From: Pararhizobium sp. A13
GTDB taxonomy: Bacteria; Pseudomonadota; Alphaproteobacteria; Rhizobiales; Rhizobiaceae
Reading direction: 5' to 3'
DNA length: 64,000 bases
Assembly: GCF_040126305.1 (NCBI RefSeq)
Contig: NZ_CP149510.1
Span: 3,855,001 to 3,919,000 of the forward strand
Part shown: piece after piece, positions 1 through 8,423 of the stretch
Layout: each line of letters begins with the position of its first letter
How positions within the stretch are numbered: position 1 is the stretch's first letter
Program-made: the position numbers and the translations under genes
Notes under the pieces: generated by a model
What the model was told of the DNA's origin: nothing
Databases searched by the model: none
The model's input: the letters and a program-made list of their open reading frames with translations, nothing else

Positions 1-665
1 AATTTCCCGGCAAAGGCATCGTAGCTCTCCCTGCCGATCGGGTAGGAGGGAGAGGCAAGCGCCAGCACGTAGAGGATGATCGCTTCGCTGTAGGATTCCC
101 ACCGATAAGGCAGAAAACCGCTCCGTGGTTTCCAGCCGAGCCAAAATGCCCCTTTGCCATCGAGCGCCCAGGCCCAGTTGGCGCGGGCGTAAAGCATGGC
201 CGCGCAGGATCGTATCTCGGCCTCGACCTCGTTTTCCTGGTTGAAATAGGCGGCGGCCGTCAACACGCCGGCGAGAAAAAGCGCGCTGTCGATCAGCGAT
301 ATCTCGCTGCGCCATGTCCGCTGTCCGGTCCTCATGTCAAGAAAGTGGTAATAGAGCCCCTTGTACCCCGTCGCATTCTTGTCGCGCCCCTGCGGGCTTT
401 CGGCAAAGAAACGCAGCGTAACCAGCGTCCTAGCCGCTGCATCCTGCCGGCTCATCCAGCCTCTCTCCACGCCGACCGGATAGGCGGAAAGGCCGAAACC
501 TGTCGCCGCAATGCTGGACGGGGCGCCGGGAAGAGACGTATCGGCGATGAGCCCGTTGTCCGGATTGACATATTCGAGGAAGTAACCGAACGCCGCTTGC
601 TGGAACCGGTCGAGAAGGACCGCGTCGGTGTCGTTTTTCAAAAGCATTTCGTCAAGCACTCCCAT
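1..665 (-). CDS. Glycoamylase-like protein, N-terminal part (cut by window edge)
   Basis: Reading the complement from 665 down to base 1 gives an uninterrupted 221-codon frame that runs off the window. The protein resembles the N-terminal half of glycoamylase-domain proteins (COG5368/PF10091 type), which have an alpha/alpha barrel and are predicted glycoside hydrolases: it opens with a helix around DRFQQAAFGYF, then PDNGLIADTS, ATGFGLSAYPVG and an aromatic-rich stretch with YKGLYYHFLDM, SEISLIDSALFLAGVL and WESYSEAIILYVLALASP, all characteristic of that fold. An in-frame stop lies a few codons upstream of the ATG at 665, so the start is bounded, although the ribosome binding site is weak. No signal peptide is visible, which suggests a cytoplasmic enzyme or one starting elsewhere. 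It is divergent from the DUF1194 gene. The substrate cannot be told from sequence. Confidence 0.7.
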   Translation of the reverse strand, partial: MGVLDEMLLKNDTDAVLLDRFQQAAFGYFLEYVNPDNGLIADTSLPGAPSSIAATGFGLSAYPVGVERGWMSRQDAAARTLVTLRFFAESPQGRDKNATGYKGLYYHFLDMRTGQRTWRSEISLIDSALFLAGVLTAAAYFNQENEVEAEIRSCAAMLYARANWAWALDGKGAFWLGWKPRSGFLPYRWESYSEAIILYVLALASPSYPIGRESYDAFAGK

Positions 666-804
666 CAACCGCAAGTTTCACCACAAGGCATCTGCTTCGG
701 CAAATCACCGATTGTTGAACTCGCCACTATGCGAAAGGATCGCCTGACGGATGACCTGTGCTACACTTTTTGCTTCTTAAGACCGGCAGCAGTGATTGGA
801 TGAC

Positions 805-1605
805 ATGATGTTCACGACACTCGCGATGCTTTTAAGTCTTTCGGGCGCAGCCGCCATCACCCCGGCCGCCAGCAGCCCACAGGTTGATGTCGCGCTCGTG
901 CTCGCCGTCGATATGTCCGGCTCCATGGATGTCGAGGAAGCGCGCGTACAGCGGATGGGATATGTGGAAGCCCTGCGCCATGCGGAATTCATCAATGCGG
1001 TAAGCGCCGGCCTCAATGGCCGCATCGTCATGAGCTATTTCGAGTGGGCCGGCAACGTCAACGAAACGTCGCTGGTCGAATGGCAGCTGATCGATGACGC
1101 CGAGGATGCCGCAGCTTTCGCCGAACGTATCGCCGCCCGGCCGGTTTACACGCGACGGGGCACGTCGATTTCCAACGCCATCGCCTTTGCCTCGAAACTC
1201 ATCGCCGCCAACCCCTATGATGCGATGCGCCGGGTGATCGATGTGTCCGGCGACGGCCCGAACAATCTCGGCCCGCCGGTCGACCCGGCCCGCGACGCCG
1301 CGGTCGCGAGCGGCACCGTCATCAATGGCCTCGCCATCATCATCCGCCCGTCCGGCAGCGCTGGCTCGCTGGACCGGTATTACGCGGACTGCGTCATCGG
1401 CGGACCCGGTTCCTTTGTGCTGCCCGTTCGCCGATCGGAGGATTTCGCCGTGGCGATCCGACAAAAACTGGTCATGGAGGTGAGCCGCCAGCAACCAGCG
1501 GAACAGGTCGTTCCAGTCCAGGCCCCTCCCTCCACCGACTGCCTGATCGGCGAGAAACTGCGCCCCAGCATCCTCGATCGGGTCTATCCCGAACTGGACC
1601 GGTAG
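805..1605 (+). CDS. DUF1194 family von Willebrand factor A-like exported protein
   Basis: This encodes about 266 residues of a DUF1194 protein, a family with a von Willebrand A fold common in rhizobia and related bacteria. After a hydrophobic signal peptide (roughly residues 1-19) come the first MIDAS-like element DMSGSMD, a Thr in TRRGTSISNAI and the second acidic element DVSGDGPNN, so metal binding is plausible. The C-terminal tail contains SFVLPVRRSEDF, typical of the family. An in-frame TTG at 796 could extend it by three residues; I prefer the ATG at 805 because the signal peptide then begins at once and no Shine-Dalgarno sequence favours the TTG. The gene stands alone, and convergent with the amine oxidase gene. 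Its function is not known. Confidence 0.8.
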   Translation: MMFTTLAMLLSLSGAAAITPAASSPQVDVALVLAVDMSGSMDVEEARVQRMGYVEALRHAEFINAVSAGLNGRIVMSYFEWAGNVNETSLVEWQLIDDAEDAAAFAERIAARPVYTRRGTSISNAIAFASKLIAANPYDAMRRVIDVSGDGPNNLGPPVDPARDAAVASGTVINGLAIIIRPSGSAGSLDRYYADCVIGGPGSFVLPVRRSEDFAVAIRQKLVMEVSRQQPAEQVVPVQAPPSTDCLIGEKLRPSILDRVYPELDR

Positions 1606-1641
1606 AGAGTTCCAAGTCCGACGACATTTCCTTAAGGGCGC

Positions 1642-2958
1642 CTACGACCCCGATGCGTTGGTGGCGCCTGCCGGTTGGCCTTCTGATTGCAATACCGCCA
1701 GCACGCGCTCGGCAGCCTCGCGGCCAGCGACGATCGCACCTTCGATGTAGGCCGGAAAGGACGGGGCCAGTTCCGAGGCGGCAAAATGGACGGGCGGTGC
1801 ACCGGCCCGGATCATCGCTTCCGCGGCGTAGGCTGAAAGGTCGGTGATGACGTCGCTGTAGCCTCCGCCGCTCCAACGATCGTCGACCCAGTCGCGCATC
1901 CGCAAATCCGTATAGTCTCCAGCCTCGCTGCCCAGCGCCGCGACGAGCCGGCGGATGATTTCGGACTGGATGAACTCAGCCCCCTTCCCGCTCCATTCGG
2001 CAGCCAGCGGCCCTCCCGCAAACACCACGAGCGCCGACGCTTGATCGCTGCTGACATCACAGGCGAAAAGACCAAGGACATCGCGCCACATCACCATGCC
2101 GCTCAATCCGCGATCGCGCCAGAAAGGCCGCTCGTATCGCACAAACGTCTTGATGACGGTGCCACTTTTCCAGGCGGCAAATGCGTCGATCAGCGGCTTC
2201 GGTAGATCAGGCTCGTGGGTGATCCGTGACGCCATTACCGGCGGTGCGGCAACGATAATCTGCCGCGCCTTCAACACGTCGCGATTGCCGGAGGTCACCG
2301 TCACGACCTCGTTCGTTCGAGCGATGCGACTGACGGGTGTATCGAGCCGCAAGCGCGGGCCAAGCAATGCCGCCAGAGCCTCGGCAACGGCATGCATCGT
2401 CCCTTCGACGAAATACTGCAACTCGTTGCCATTGCTCGTGGTGCGCCGATCATTGTCGATCAGGTACCAGAGCGGAATTTCGCCGATCGAGCGGCACCAG
2501 AGCCCCTCGACCATCGCCTGATAGCCGGCTTTGACATCCGGCGGATCGCTCTGACGGGCGAGCCACGCCTCCGCCGTCAGGCCGGCGATAGTCGGATCGC
2601 GCGGGTTGATCCTGTTTGCCCGCGCCCGGATACGGCCCGATTCCGCAAAAGTGTGACCGGTTTCCGTGGATTTGGAATCCCGCTGTATCAGGAAGGCGCC
2701 CTCCATCGGCGTCTCGGCAAGCACTTTGCCAAACCGACGCGTCAGCGCCATGATTTCCGGCATCTCGTCACAAATAAAATGGCCGCCCGTGTCGACCCGC
2801 ACACCATCCGAAAAAGCCGCCGACTCCACGCGTCCGCCGACACGATCCCTCGCTTCGAGCACGATGACATCGAGCCCCGCGGAAACGAGCGCATCCGCCG
2901 CCGAAAGGCCGGTAAAGCCGGCCCCGACAACGATCACATCTGCATCAAATTCGCTCAC
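1642..2958 (-). CDS. Flavin-dependent amine oxidase (monoamine oxidase family)
   Basis: The 438-residue product has the full monoamine oxidase layout: an N-terminal FAD-binding Rossmann motif (VVGAGFTGLSAADAL, residues about 10-25), the EARDRVGGR element, a substrate domain in the middle, and the C-terminal FAD-contacting stretch FPAYIEGAIVAGREAAERV. The family oxidises primary or secondary amines to imines with hydrogen peroxide formation. No signal peptide is visible, so it should be cytoplasmic. It is the last gene of a minus-strand operon headed by a spermidine/putrescine-type ABC importer, separated from the racemase by 142 bp, which points to oxidation of an amine or amino acid derivative brought in by that importer. 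The exact substrate is not deducible; a desaturase-like FAD enzyme is a less likely alternative. Confidence 0.85.
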   Translation of the reverse strand: MSEFDADVIVVGAGFTGLSAADALVSAGLDVIVLEARDRVGGRVESAAFSDGVRVDTGGHFICDEMPEIMALTRRFGKVLAETPMEGAFLIQRDSKSTETGHTFAESGRIRARANRINPRDPTIAGLTAEAWLARQSDPPDVKAGYQAMVEGLWCRSIGEIPLWYLIDNDRRTTSNGNELQYFVEGTMHAVAEALAALLGPRLRLDTPVSRIARTNEVVTVTSGNRDVLKARQIIVAAPPVMASRITHEPDLPKPLIDAFAAWKSGTVIKTFVRYERPFWRDRGLSGMVMWRDVLGLFACDVSSDQASALVVFAGGPLAAEWSGKGAEFIQSEIIRRLVAALGSEAGDYTDLRMRDWVDDRWSGGGYSDVITDLSAYAAEAMIRAGAPPVHFAASELAPSFPAYIEGAIVAGREAAERVLAVLQSEGQPAGATNASGS

Positions 2959-3100
2959 GAGTGGGCTCGCCGGTCGAGTTCAGGAAGTCACATGCTTTGC
3001 CTCGTCGCCTTCCGCGCCCTTCAGCCGGATGGTGCCGCGGGGCCTCAAACGAGGATGTCTACCCGCTCTATCACTTCGTGACATCCCGCTCAAAGGGGGA

Positions 3101-3838
3101 TCAAACCGCGCCTGGCGCAAATGCCCCCATTGCCCCCGCATACACCTTCGCAAGCGGCGGCGCATAAGACCCCCGCTTGCTCGTCGTCAGCCGCTGCGCA
3201 ATCAGCGCCTCGGCCTGCTTGACTGCCGCCGAAACCCCATCGATGACAGGCACGCCATATTCCTTCTGCAGGGCATGGGCGAGATCGGCCATGCCGGCGC
3301 AACCGAGAACAATGGCTTCGGCGCCATCTTCCACAAGCGCCAGTTCGATCTGGCGGTGCAGCTTGCCGATGGCACCGGATGCAGGGTCCTCCAGTTCAAG
3401 TACAGGAATGTCAGCGGCTCGCACCTTCGCACGCCCGCCGAATCCGTAGTGCCGGGAAAGGTTTTCGAGCAGAATGCGCGAGCGCTCCAGGGTCGTCACG
3501 ATGGTAAAGCGCTGGGCGAGAAATCCGGCCGTGACCAGCGCGGACTCGCAGAGACCGAGAACGGGAAAGCCGGCCAAAGAGCGGGCGGCGTCGAGCCCGG
3601 TATCGTCGAAACAGGCGATAACTGCGGCCTGCGCGCCGGCGGATTCGGCTTGCCGGATCTCGGCAAGCAGGCCGGGCAAGGCGAGCGCACCATCATAGTG
3701 GCCTTCGATCGACACCGGCCCCATCTGCGACGTGGCGGCGATGATTTCGGTTCCGGGAGCTGCGACGGCCCGTGCGGCCTCCGCCGCCTTTTCCGTCATG
3801 GATCGGGTGGTGTTCGGGTTGACGACAAGAATGCGCAT
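3101..3838 (-). CDS. Aspartate/glutamate (hydantoin) racemase family protein
   Basis: The 245-residue protein belongs to the cofactor-independent Asp/Glu/hydantoin racemase superfamily. It starts MRILVVNPNTTRSM, the hallmark of hydantoin-racemase-like members, and carries the two catalytic-cysteine neighbourhoods: AVIACFDDTG near residue 77 and VLGCAGMADL near residue 180. These Cys residues act as acid and base in proton exchange at the alpha carbon. The gene lies seven bases downstream of the second permease gene and upstream of the amine oxidase, so it is probably cotranscribed with the importer. Its role would be epimerising an imported hydantoin or amino-acid-like compound, but maleate isomerase-type activity of the same superfamily cannot be excluded. 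Confidence 0.85.
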   Translation of the reverse strand: MRILVVNPNTTRSMTEKAAEAARAVAAPGTEIIAATSQMGPVSIEGHYDGALALPGLLAEIRQAESAGAQAAVIACFDDTGLDAARSLAGFPVLGLCESALVTAGFLAQRFTIVTTLERSRILLENLSRHYGFGGRAKVRAADIPVLELEDPASGAIGKLHRQIELALVEDGAEAIVLGCAGMADLAHALQKEYGVPVIDGVSAAVKQAEALIAQRLTTSKRGSYAPPLAKVYAGAMGAFAPGAV

Positions 3839-3844
3839 GCGGGA

Positions 3845-4666
3845 TCAGACCAGTTTCGCTTGCCTGCGGCGCATCACCAGGATGATCGCGAGCGCCAAGA
3901 GGATGATGGAGAAGGAAAAGAGTGTGGTGACCGTGCCGAGCGCGTAGAGCACCGGCGTGGTTACGTTGGTCGTCATGCCGTAGATTTCGAGCGGCAGCGT
4001 GTTGTAGGTGCCGGATGTCATCAACGTGCGGGCGAATTCATCGTAGGAGAGCGTGAAGCCGAACAGCCCGACGCCGATCAGGCTCGGCGCGATCATCGGC
4101 AGAAGCACATGCCGGAAGGTTTGCCAAGACGTCGCCCCGAGGTCGCGCGCAGCCTCCTCATAGGAGGGCGAAAAACGGTTGAACACGGCAAACATGATCA
4201 GCACGCCGAAGGGCAAAGTCCAGGTCAGGTGCGCGCCGAAAGCCGACGAATACCAGGCGGGCTTGAGGCCGAGCTGTTGGAAAACGACGCCAATGCCGAG
4301 CGAGATGATGATCGACGGCACGACGAGGCTTGCGACCGTCAGGTAGAACAGCACCGTCGAGCCCCTGAACTTGCGGCGGAAGGCAAGACCGGCGAGCAGC
4401 GAAACGAGCACGTTCACCACCATGACCATCAGCCCGAGCGAGAAGGACCGCTTGAAGGATGCCCCGAAATCGCCGACCGCCTGCTGTTCGAAAAGGTTGT
4501 AGAACCAGTGCACCGAGACGCCATTGAGCGGAAAGGTCAGCCCCCCGTCCGGCCCCTGGAAGGACAGGATGAGAACGGCCGAAAGCGGCCCATAGAGGAA
4601 AAACACGAACACAGCGAAAAAGACCGCCAGCACGTAGAATTCCAGCGTGCGCTTTTCGTGGGACAT
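3845..4666 (-). CDS. ABC transporter permease, PotC-like
   Basis: This 273-residue inner-membrane protein has six predicted transmembrane segments and the EAA cytoplasmic loop typical of importer permeases (EEAARDLGATSWQTFRHVLLP, here starting near residue 170). Its length and the N-terminal FYVLAVFFAVFVFFLYGPLSAV membrane segment fit the PotC branch of spermidine/putrescine/iron-type importers. It follows the PotB-like gene by only three bases, so the two would be translated together and form the heterodimeric channel. The substrate of this class ranges over polyamines, opines and other small cations. Confidence 0.9.
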   Translation of the reverse strand: MSHEKRTLEFYVLAVFFAVFVFFLYGPLSAVLILSFQGPDGGLTFPLNGVSVHWFYNLFEQQAVGDFGASFKRSFSLGLMVMVVNVLVSLLAGLAFRRKFRGSTVLFYLTVASLVVPSIIISLGIGVVFQQLGLKPAWYSSAFGAHLTWTLPFGVLIMFAVFNRFSPSYEEAARDLGATSWQTFRHVLLPMIAPSLIGVGLFGFTLSYDEFARTLMTSGTYNTLPLEIYGMTTNVTTPVLYALGTVTTLFSFSIILLALAIILVMRRRQAKLV

Positions 4667-4669
4667 GGC

Positions 4670-5596
4670 TCAAAGCTCCTTGCGGATATCGACGACGCGC
4701 AGGATGGCAGCGACCATCAGAAGCACGACGATCAAAAGCACGACGGCATTGGCGGCGGCGGCCGGATACTGCAAAAGCGACATCTGGTTCTTCATCATCA
4801 GCGCAACGGAGGCGCTCTGCCCGCCGGACATCACCTGCACCGTCGAGAAGTCCGCCATCACCAGCGTCACGACGAAGATCGAGCCGATGGCGATGCCGGG
4901 TTTTGCCAGCGGCAGGATGACGTTCCAGAGGATCTGCCAGCCGTTCGCTCCGGCGTCGCGCGCCGCCTCGATCAGCGACTTGTCGATGCGCATCAGCGTG
5001 TTGAAAATCGGCGTCACCATGAACAGCGTGTTGAGATGCACCATGGCGAGTACCACGGCGAAATCGGAATAAAGCAGCCATTCGATCGGGGCCGGAATGA
5101 GGCCCATCTCGATCAGCGTCGAATTGACGAGACCGTTGCGCCCCAGCACCGGGATCCAGGAGATCATCCGGATGATGTTGGAGGTGAGGAACGGCACGGT
5201 GCAGACGAGGAACAGCACCATCTGCATGGTCGTCGTGCGGATATGAAAGGCAAGGAAATAGGCGACCCAGAAACCGATCACCAGCGTCAGCCCCCAGACC
5301 AGCGCCGTGTATTTCAGTGTGTTCAGGTAGGTTTTCCAGGTGACCCAGGAACCGAGCGTATCGGTATAGTTCATCGTCAGAAAATCCGGGTAGAGCCCGG
5401 CGAAATCATAGTCCCAGAAACTGACGACGGCGATCATCAGGATCGGCAGCAGGAAGAAGAAGCCGAGGATCAGCGCCAGCGGCGCGGCCTGCAGATAGGA
5501 GGCAACACAGGCCGCGATCTTTCCGACGCTTACACCGAGGGCCGGCTTGGCGGGCGCCGCAAGTTGCGTCTCTTCTTCCGTGATGGCTGCTGTCAC
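4670..5596 (-). CDS. ABC transporter permease, PotB-like
   Basis: The 308-residue product is an integral membrane subunit of the same importer. A cytoplasmic N-terminal extension of about 35 residues precedes the first membrane helix (LALILGFFFLLPILMIAVV), and five further hydrophobic helices follow. The EAA loop is recognisable as LIEAARDAGANGWQILWNVILPL near residue 215. PotB-like permeases typically have this length. The gene is separated from the upstream binding-protein gene by a 151-bp gap that contains a large palindromic repeat element, which could uncouple expression of the binding protein from that of the membrane subunits. Confidence 0.9.
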   Translation of the reverse strand: MTAAITEEETQLAAPAKPALGVSVGKIAACVASYLQAAPLALILGFFFLLPILMIAVVSFWDYDFAGLYPDFLTMNYTDTLGSWVTWKTYLNTLKYTALVWGLTLVIGFWVAYFLAFHIRTTTMQMVLFLVCTVPFLTSNIIRMISWIPVLGRNGLVNSTLIEMGLIPAPIEWLLYSDFAVVLAMVHLNTLFMVTPIFNTLMRIDKSLIEAARDAGANGWQILWNVILPLAKPGIAIGSIFVVTLVMADFSTVQVMSGGQSASVALMMKNQMSLLQYPAAAANAVVLLIVVLLMVAAILRVVDIRKEL

Positions 5597-5623
5597 GTCT
5601 TGTCTCCGGTTTTGTCACTTGTA

Positions 5624-5738
5624 CCTCCCCCTTGAGGGGGGAGGTCGCAGCGAAGCTGCGGGTGGGGTGATCCGTTGGTTGACGCAAAAGGTCACCCCAC
5701 CCCGGACCTGCGGTCCGACCCTCCCCCTCAAGGGAGGG
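5624..5738. repeat. Palindromic intergenic element of rhizobial (RIME-like) type
   Basis: The two ends are inverted copies of one another (CCTCCCCCTTGAGGGG at the left, a CCCCCTCAAGGGAGGG arm at the right), and a second inverted pair, GGTGGGGTGA and TCACCCCACC, lies inside. The stretch fills most of the gap between the binding-protein and first permease genes of one operon. Its build matches the two-palindrome mosaic elements scattered between rhizobial genes. In a transcript it would fold into long hairpins. Confidence 0.7.
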
Positions 5739-5747
5739 TTGAGATCA

Positions 5748-7037
5748 TCACGCAGCGATGAACTCGTTCCAGCGCTTGACCATGTAGCGGTCCTCGTCCA
5801 TGACCGAGTTCCAGCACGCGACCTTGCCCATGCGCTCTTCGAACGAACCGCCGTCGCGCACCGCACCCGCCTTCTCCATGACCTTGCCTTCCGGCGACAT
5901 GATGTCGCCCGTCGCAGGCTTGCCTTCGATCCAGTAGCCCCACTCGTCGGCGGACATGAACTCCTTGGCGGTATCCATGGCAGCGGAGTAGTAGCCCTGG
6001 CGGTTGAGGTAGCCGCCGACCCAACCGGATGTGTACCAGTTGATATACTCATAGGCCGCATCAAGCTGCGCGCCGGTGAGATGGGCTGCAAGGCCAAGAC
6101 CACCGCCCCATGAGCGATAGCCTTCCTTGAGCGGCTGGTACTTGCAGGCGATGCCCTTCGAGCGGACGGCCGCAACGGCCGGCGACCACATCGACTGGAT
6201 CACGACTTCGCCCGAAGCCATCAGGTTGACCGACTCGTCGAAGGACTTCCAGAAGGCGCGGAACTGGCCGTCCTGCTTGGCCTTGATCAGGAATTCGATC
6301 GTCGCATCGATCTCTTCCTTGGTCATGTTGCCCTTGTCGGCATACTTGATGTTGCCCATGGCTTCCATAATCATCGCAGCATCCATGATGCCGATCGACG
6401 GGATGTTGAGGATCGAGGTCTTGCCCTTGAAGGCAGGATCCATGATGTCGGCCCAGGTGGTGATCTCGCGACCGACGAGATCCGGACGGATGCCGAGCGT
6501 GTCAGCATTATAGATGGTCGGAACCATCGTGAAATATTGGGTTTCGCCCTTGGCGAAGGTCTTGTCGCCGGGTGCTTCGACGAAGCCGACAGTGTGCGGT
6601 GCCGTACCCTGCGCGATGACGCTGTCCGGCTTGAGCTTGCCGGTTTTGAACAGCGGCACGATCTTGTCATAGTACTTCAGTTTCTTGATATCCATCGGCT
6701 GAATGACGCCAGCCGGGAACACCTTCTTGAGAATCCAGTACTCTATATCGGCGATGTCGTAACTATCCGGCTGGGTGACGGCGCGCTGGGCGGCGGCGTC
6801 GGAGTCGGTGGCGGTCATCTCGAGCGTGATGCCGAGGTCGGCCTTGCACTTCTCGGCGATGGCGTTGATGTTCGAAACGCCGGTGCCAAACTGGCGCAGC
6901 GTGATCGGGTTCTGCGCCCAGATGGTCGGGAAGCCGGTAATCAGGCCGGAGCCGATGACGGCGCCGGTTGCCGCCGCACCGGTCTTCAAGAGGCCGCGCC
7001 TTGAAATTCCCTTAGGTGTCTTGTTTTCAGTCGTCAT
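5748..7037 (-). CDS. PotD-like periplasmic substrate-binding protein with Tat signal
   Basis: The 429-residue protein starts with a twin-arginine signal (SRRGLLKTGAAATG, residues about 11-24), followed by a hydrophobic stretch and a likely cleavage before the mature domain. The mature part has the class D type II binding-protein pattern of PotD/PotF-like subunits, with LRQFGTGVSNINAIAEKC near the N-terminus, and SMWSPAVAAVR and YINWYTSGWVGG later. Tat export suggests that it folds in the cytoplasm. It lies directly downstream of the importer ATPase gene (32 bp) and would deliver substrate to the two permeases. The ligand is not evident, but the adjoining amine oxidase and racemase hint at a nitrogenous compound. 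Confidence 0.88.
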   Translation of the reverse strand: MTTENKTPKGISRRGLLKTGAAATGAVIGSGLITGFPTIWAQNPITLRQFGTGVSNINAIAEKCKADLGITLEMTATDSDAAAQRAVTQPDSYDIADIEYWILKKVFPAGVIQPMDIKKLKYYDKIVPLFKTGKLKPDSVIAQGTAPHTVGFVEAPGDKTFAKGETQYFTMVPTIYNADTLGIRPDLVGREITTWADIMDPAFKGKTSILNIPSIGIMDAAMIMEAMGNIKYADKGNMTKEEIDATIEFLIKAKQDGQFRAFWKSFDESVNLMASGEVVIQSMWSPAVAAVRSKGIACKYQPLKEGYRSWGGGLGLAAHLTGAQLDAAYEYINWYTSGWVGGYLNRQGYYSAAMDTAKEFMSADEWGYWIEGKPATGDIMSPEGKVMEKAGAVRDGGSFEERMGKVACWNSVMDEDRYMVKRWNEFIAA

Positions 7038-7069
7038 TTCAGTTCCCTCTTTTTGATGTTGATAAAGGA

Positions 7070-8156
7070 TTAGGCGGCCATGCGGCCGAGAAGCACGGCG
7101 TCCTCCAGGCCCCAGCTCAGCGGCACGGCATCGCCGACCGATACGGGTTTCTTGAAATAATCGGCATCAGTGGCGATGACGGTGAAATCGTCGCTGCCGG
7201 CGCCGAGAACGGTGATTTTCACGGAAGCCCCGCGATATTCGACATTCGACACCACGCCATGGAAGCCGAGCGTCTTCTCGGATGGCGCCGCGAGCCGGAC
7301 GCGGTCCGTGCGAACACCGATATCGATCGGCGATCCCAGTGCCTGGGCCGGACCTGCGACGGTGAATTTTTGCCCCTCGGCCACCTCCAGCGTCACCTTG
7401 CCATCACCGCTTTCAACGACCCGGCCGGTGAGAACATTGTGATCGCCCATGAAGCGGGCGACGAAGGCCGTTGCCGGACGCTCGAACACGTCGCGCGGTG
7501 ATGCCGCCTGCTCGATACGCCCGTCATTCATGATGACGATGACATCGGCCAGCGCCATCGCCTCTTCCTGACTGTGGGTGACGTGGACAAAGGTGATGCC
7601 GAGGCTCTTCTGCAGCTTCTTCAGTTCCGCCCGCATTCGGATCTTCAGGAACGGATCGAGCGCCGACAGCGGCTCGTCGAGAAGAAGCGCCTCCGGATCG
7701 GTGATCAGCGCGCGGGCGAGCGCCACGCGCTGTTGCTGGCCACCGGAAAGCTGGGCCGGACGCCGGTTGGCATAGGGCTCCATCTGCATCAGCTTGAGCA
7801 TTTCCAGCGCCTTGGCGCGGCGTTCCTCTTTGTCGATACCTTTCATCTTCAGGCTAAAGGCGACGTTGTCGACGAGATCGAGATGCGGAAACAGGGCATA
7901 GGACTGAAACATCATCGCCGTACCGCTTGGCCGGCGGCAGATCGGTGACAACCGTGTTGCCGAGCCGCACATCGCCTGAGGAAATGCTCTCGTGGCCGGC
8001 GATCATTCGGAGCGTTGAGGTCTTGCCGCAACCGGAGGGGCCAAGGAAACAGCAATAGCTGCCGGAGGGTATTTTCAGGCTGATGGAATGCACGGCAGTT
8101 GTGCTGCCATAAACCTTGGAAACGGATACGATATCGATTTCTGCCGCTTTGGACAT
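7070..8156 (-). pseudogene. PotA-like ABC transporter ATPase, frameshifted
   Basis: Two reading frames together spell one complete 362-residue ATPase. The first (from ATG at 8156) has the N-terminal strands, Walker A (GPSGCGKTST) and ends correctly up to VTDLPPAKR. The second continues at MMFQSYALFPHLDLVDNV (Q-loop), then the signature [15 protein letters not shown], Walker [13 protein letters not shown], the switch His region and a C-terminal TOBE-type domain. The switch occurs at about 7924-7926, where the coding strand reads AAGCGGTACGGCG; two more bases (AAGCGCGGTACG) would restore K-R-G-T and the frame, so a CG dinucleotide appears to be lost. As written the first frame stops after 100 residues. 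The importer would then lack its motor, unless the indel is an assembly error or another ATPase substitutes. Confidence 0.85.
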
Positions 8157-8323
8157 CCAGTCTCTCCTGTGACGGGGTATTCAATGCATCTCGCGTGCCA
8201 AACCGGGTGAAAAGTTATAAGCTGTTGAAATATATTAATTATTTAAGAAGTCAAAAAATGCCGCGAATTTTTGCACGTTAGGCATTGCTTAAAATATATG
8301 CGTTTGTCTGCAATATGCGCAAA

Positions 8324-8339
8324 AAATCGTATACAATTT
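8324..8339. promoter_or_regulatory. Candidate FCD-GntR operator
   Basis: AAATCGTATACAATTT is a palindrome in 14 of 16 positions centred on GTATAC. FCD-subfamily GntR regulators commonly bind short palindromes of the TTGTATACAA kind. It lies in the 267-bp AT-rich gap between the importer operon and the divergent GntR gene, 85 bases upstream of the latter, where it could control both. Confidence 0.5.
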
Positions 8340-8423
8340 GACCATCCATATGATTACAAAATCCCGATTCACTTTGCACAAAAACCACGATAGTATGCGG
8401 CGCAGAATCCGGAATGAGGCCTG

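Noticed and set aside
2666-5635. A 989-codon open frame on the plus strand
   Set aside because: It runs antisense to the amine oxidase, racemase and two permease genes, all of which have clear motifs. The translation is rich in Arg, His, Asp and Gly with no domain, as expected of GC-rich antisense sequence.
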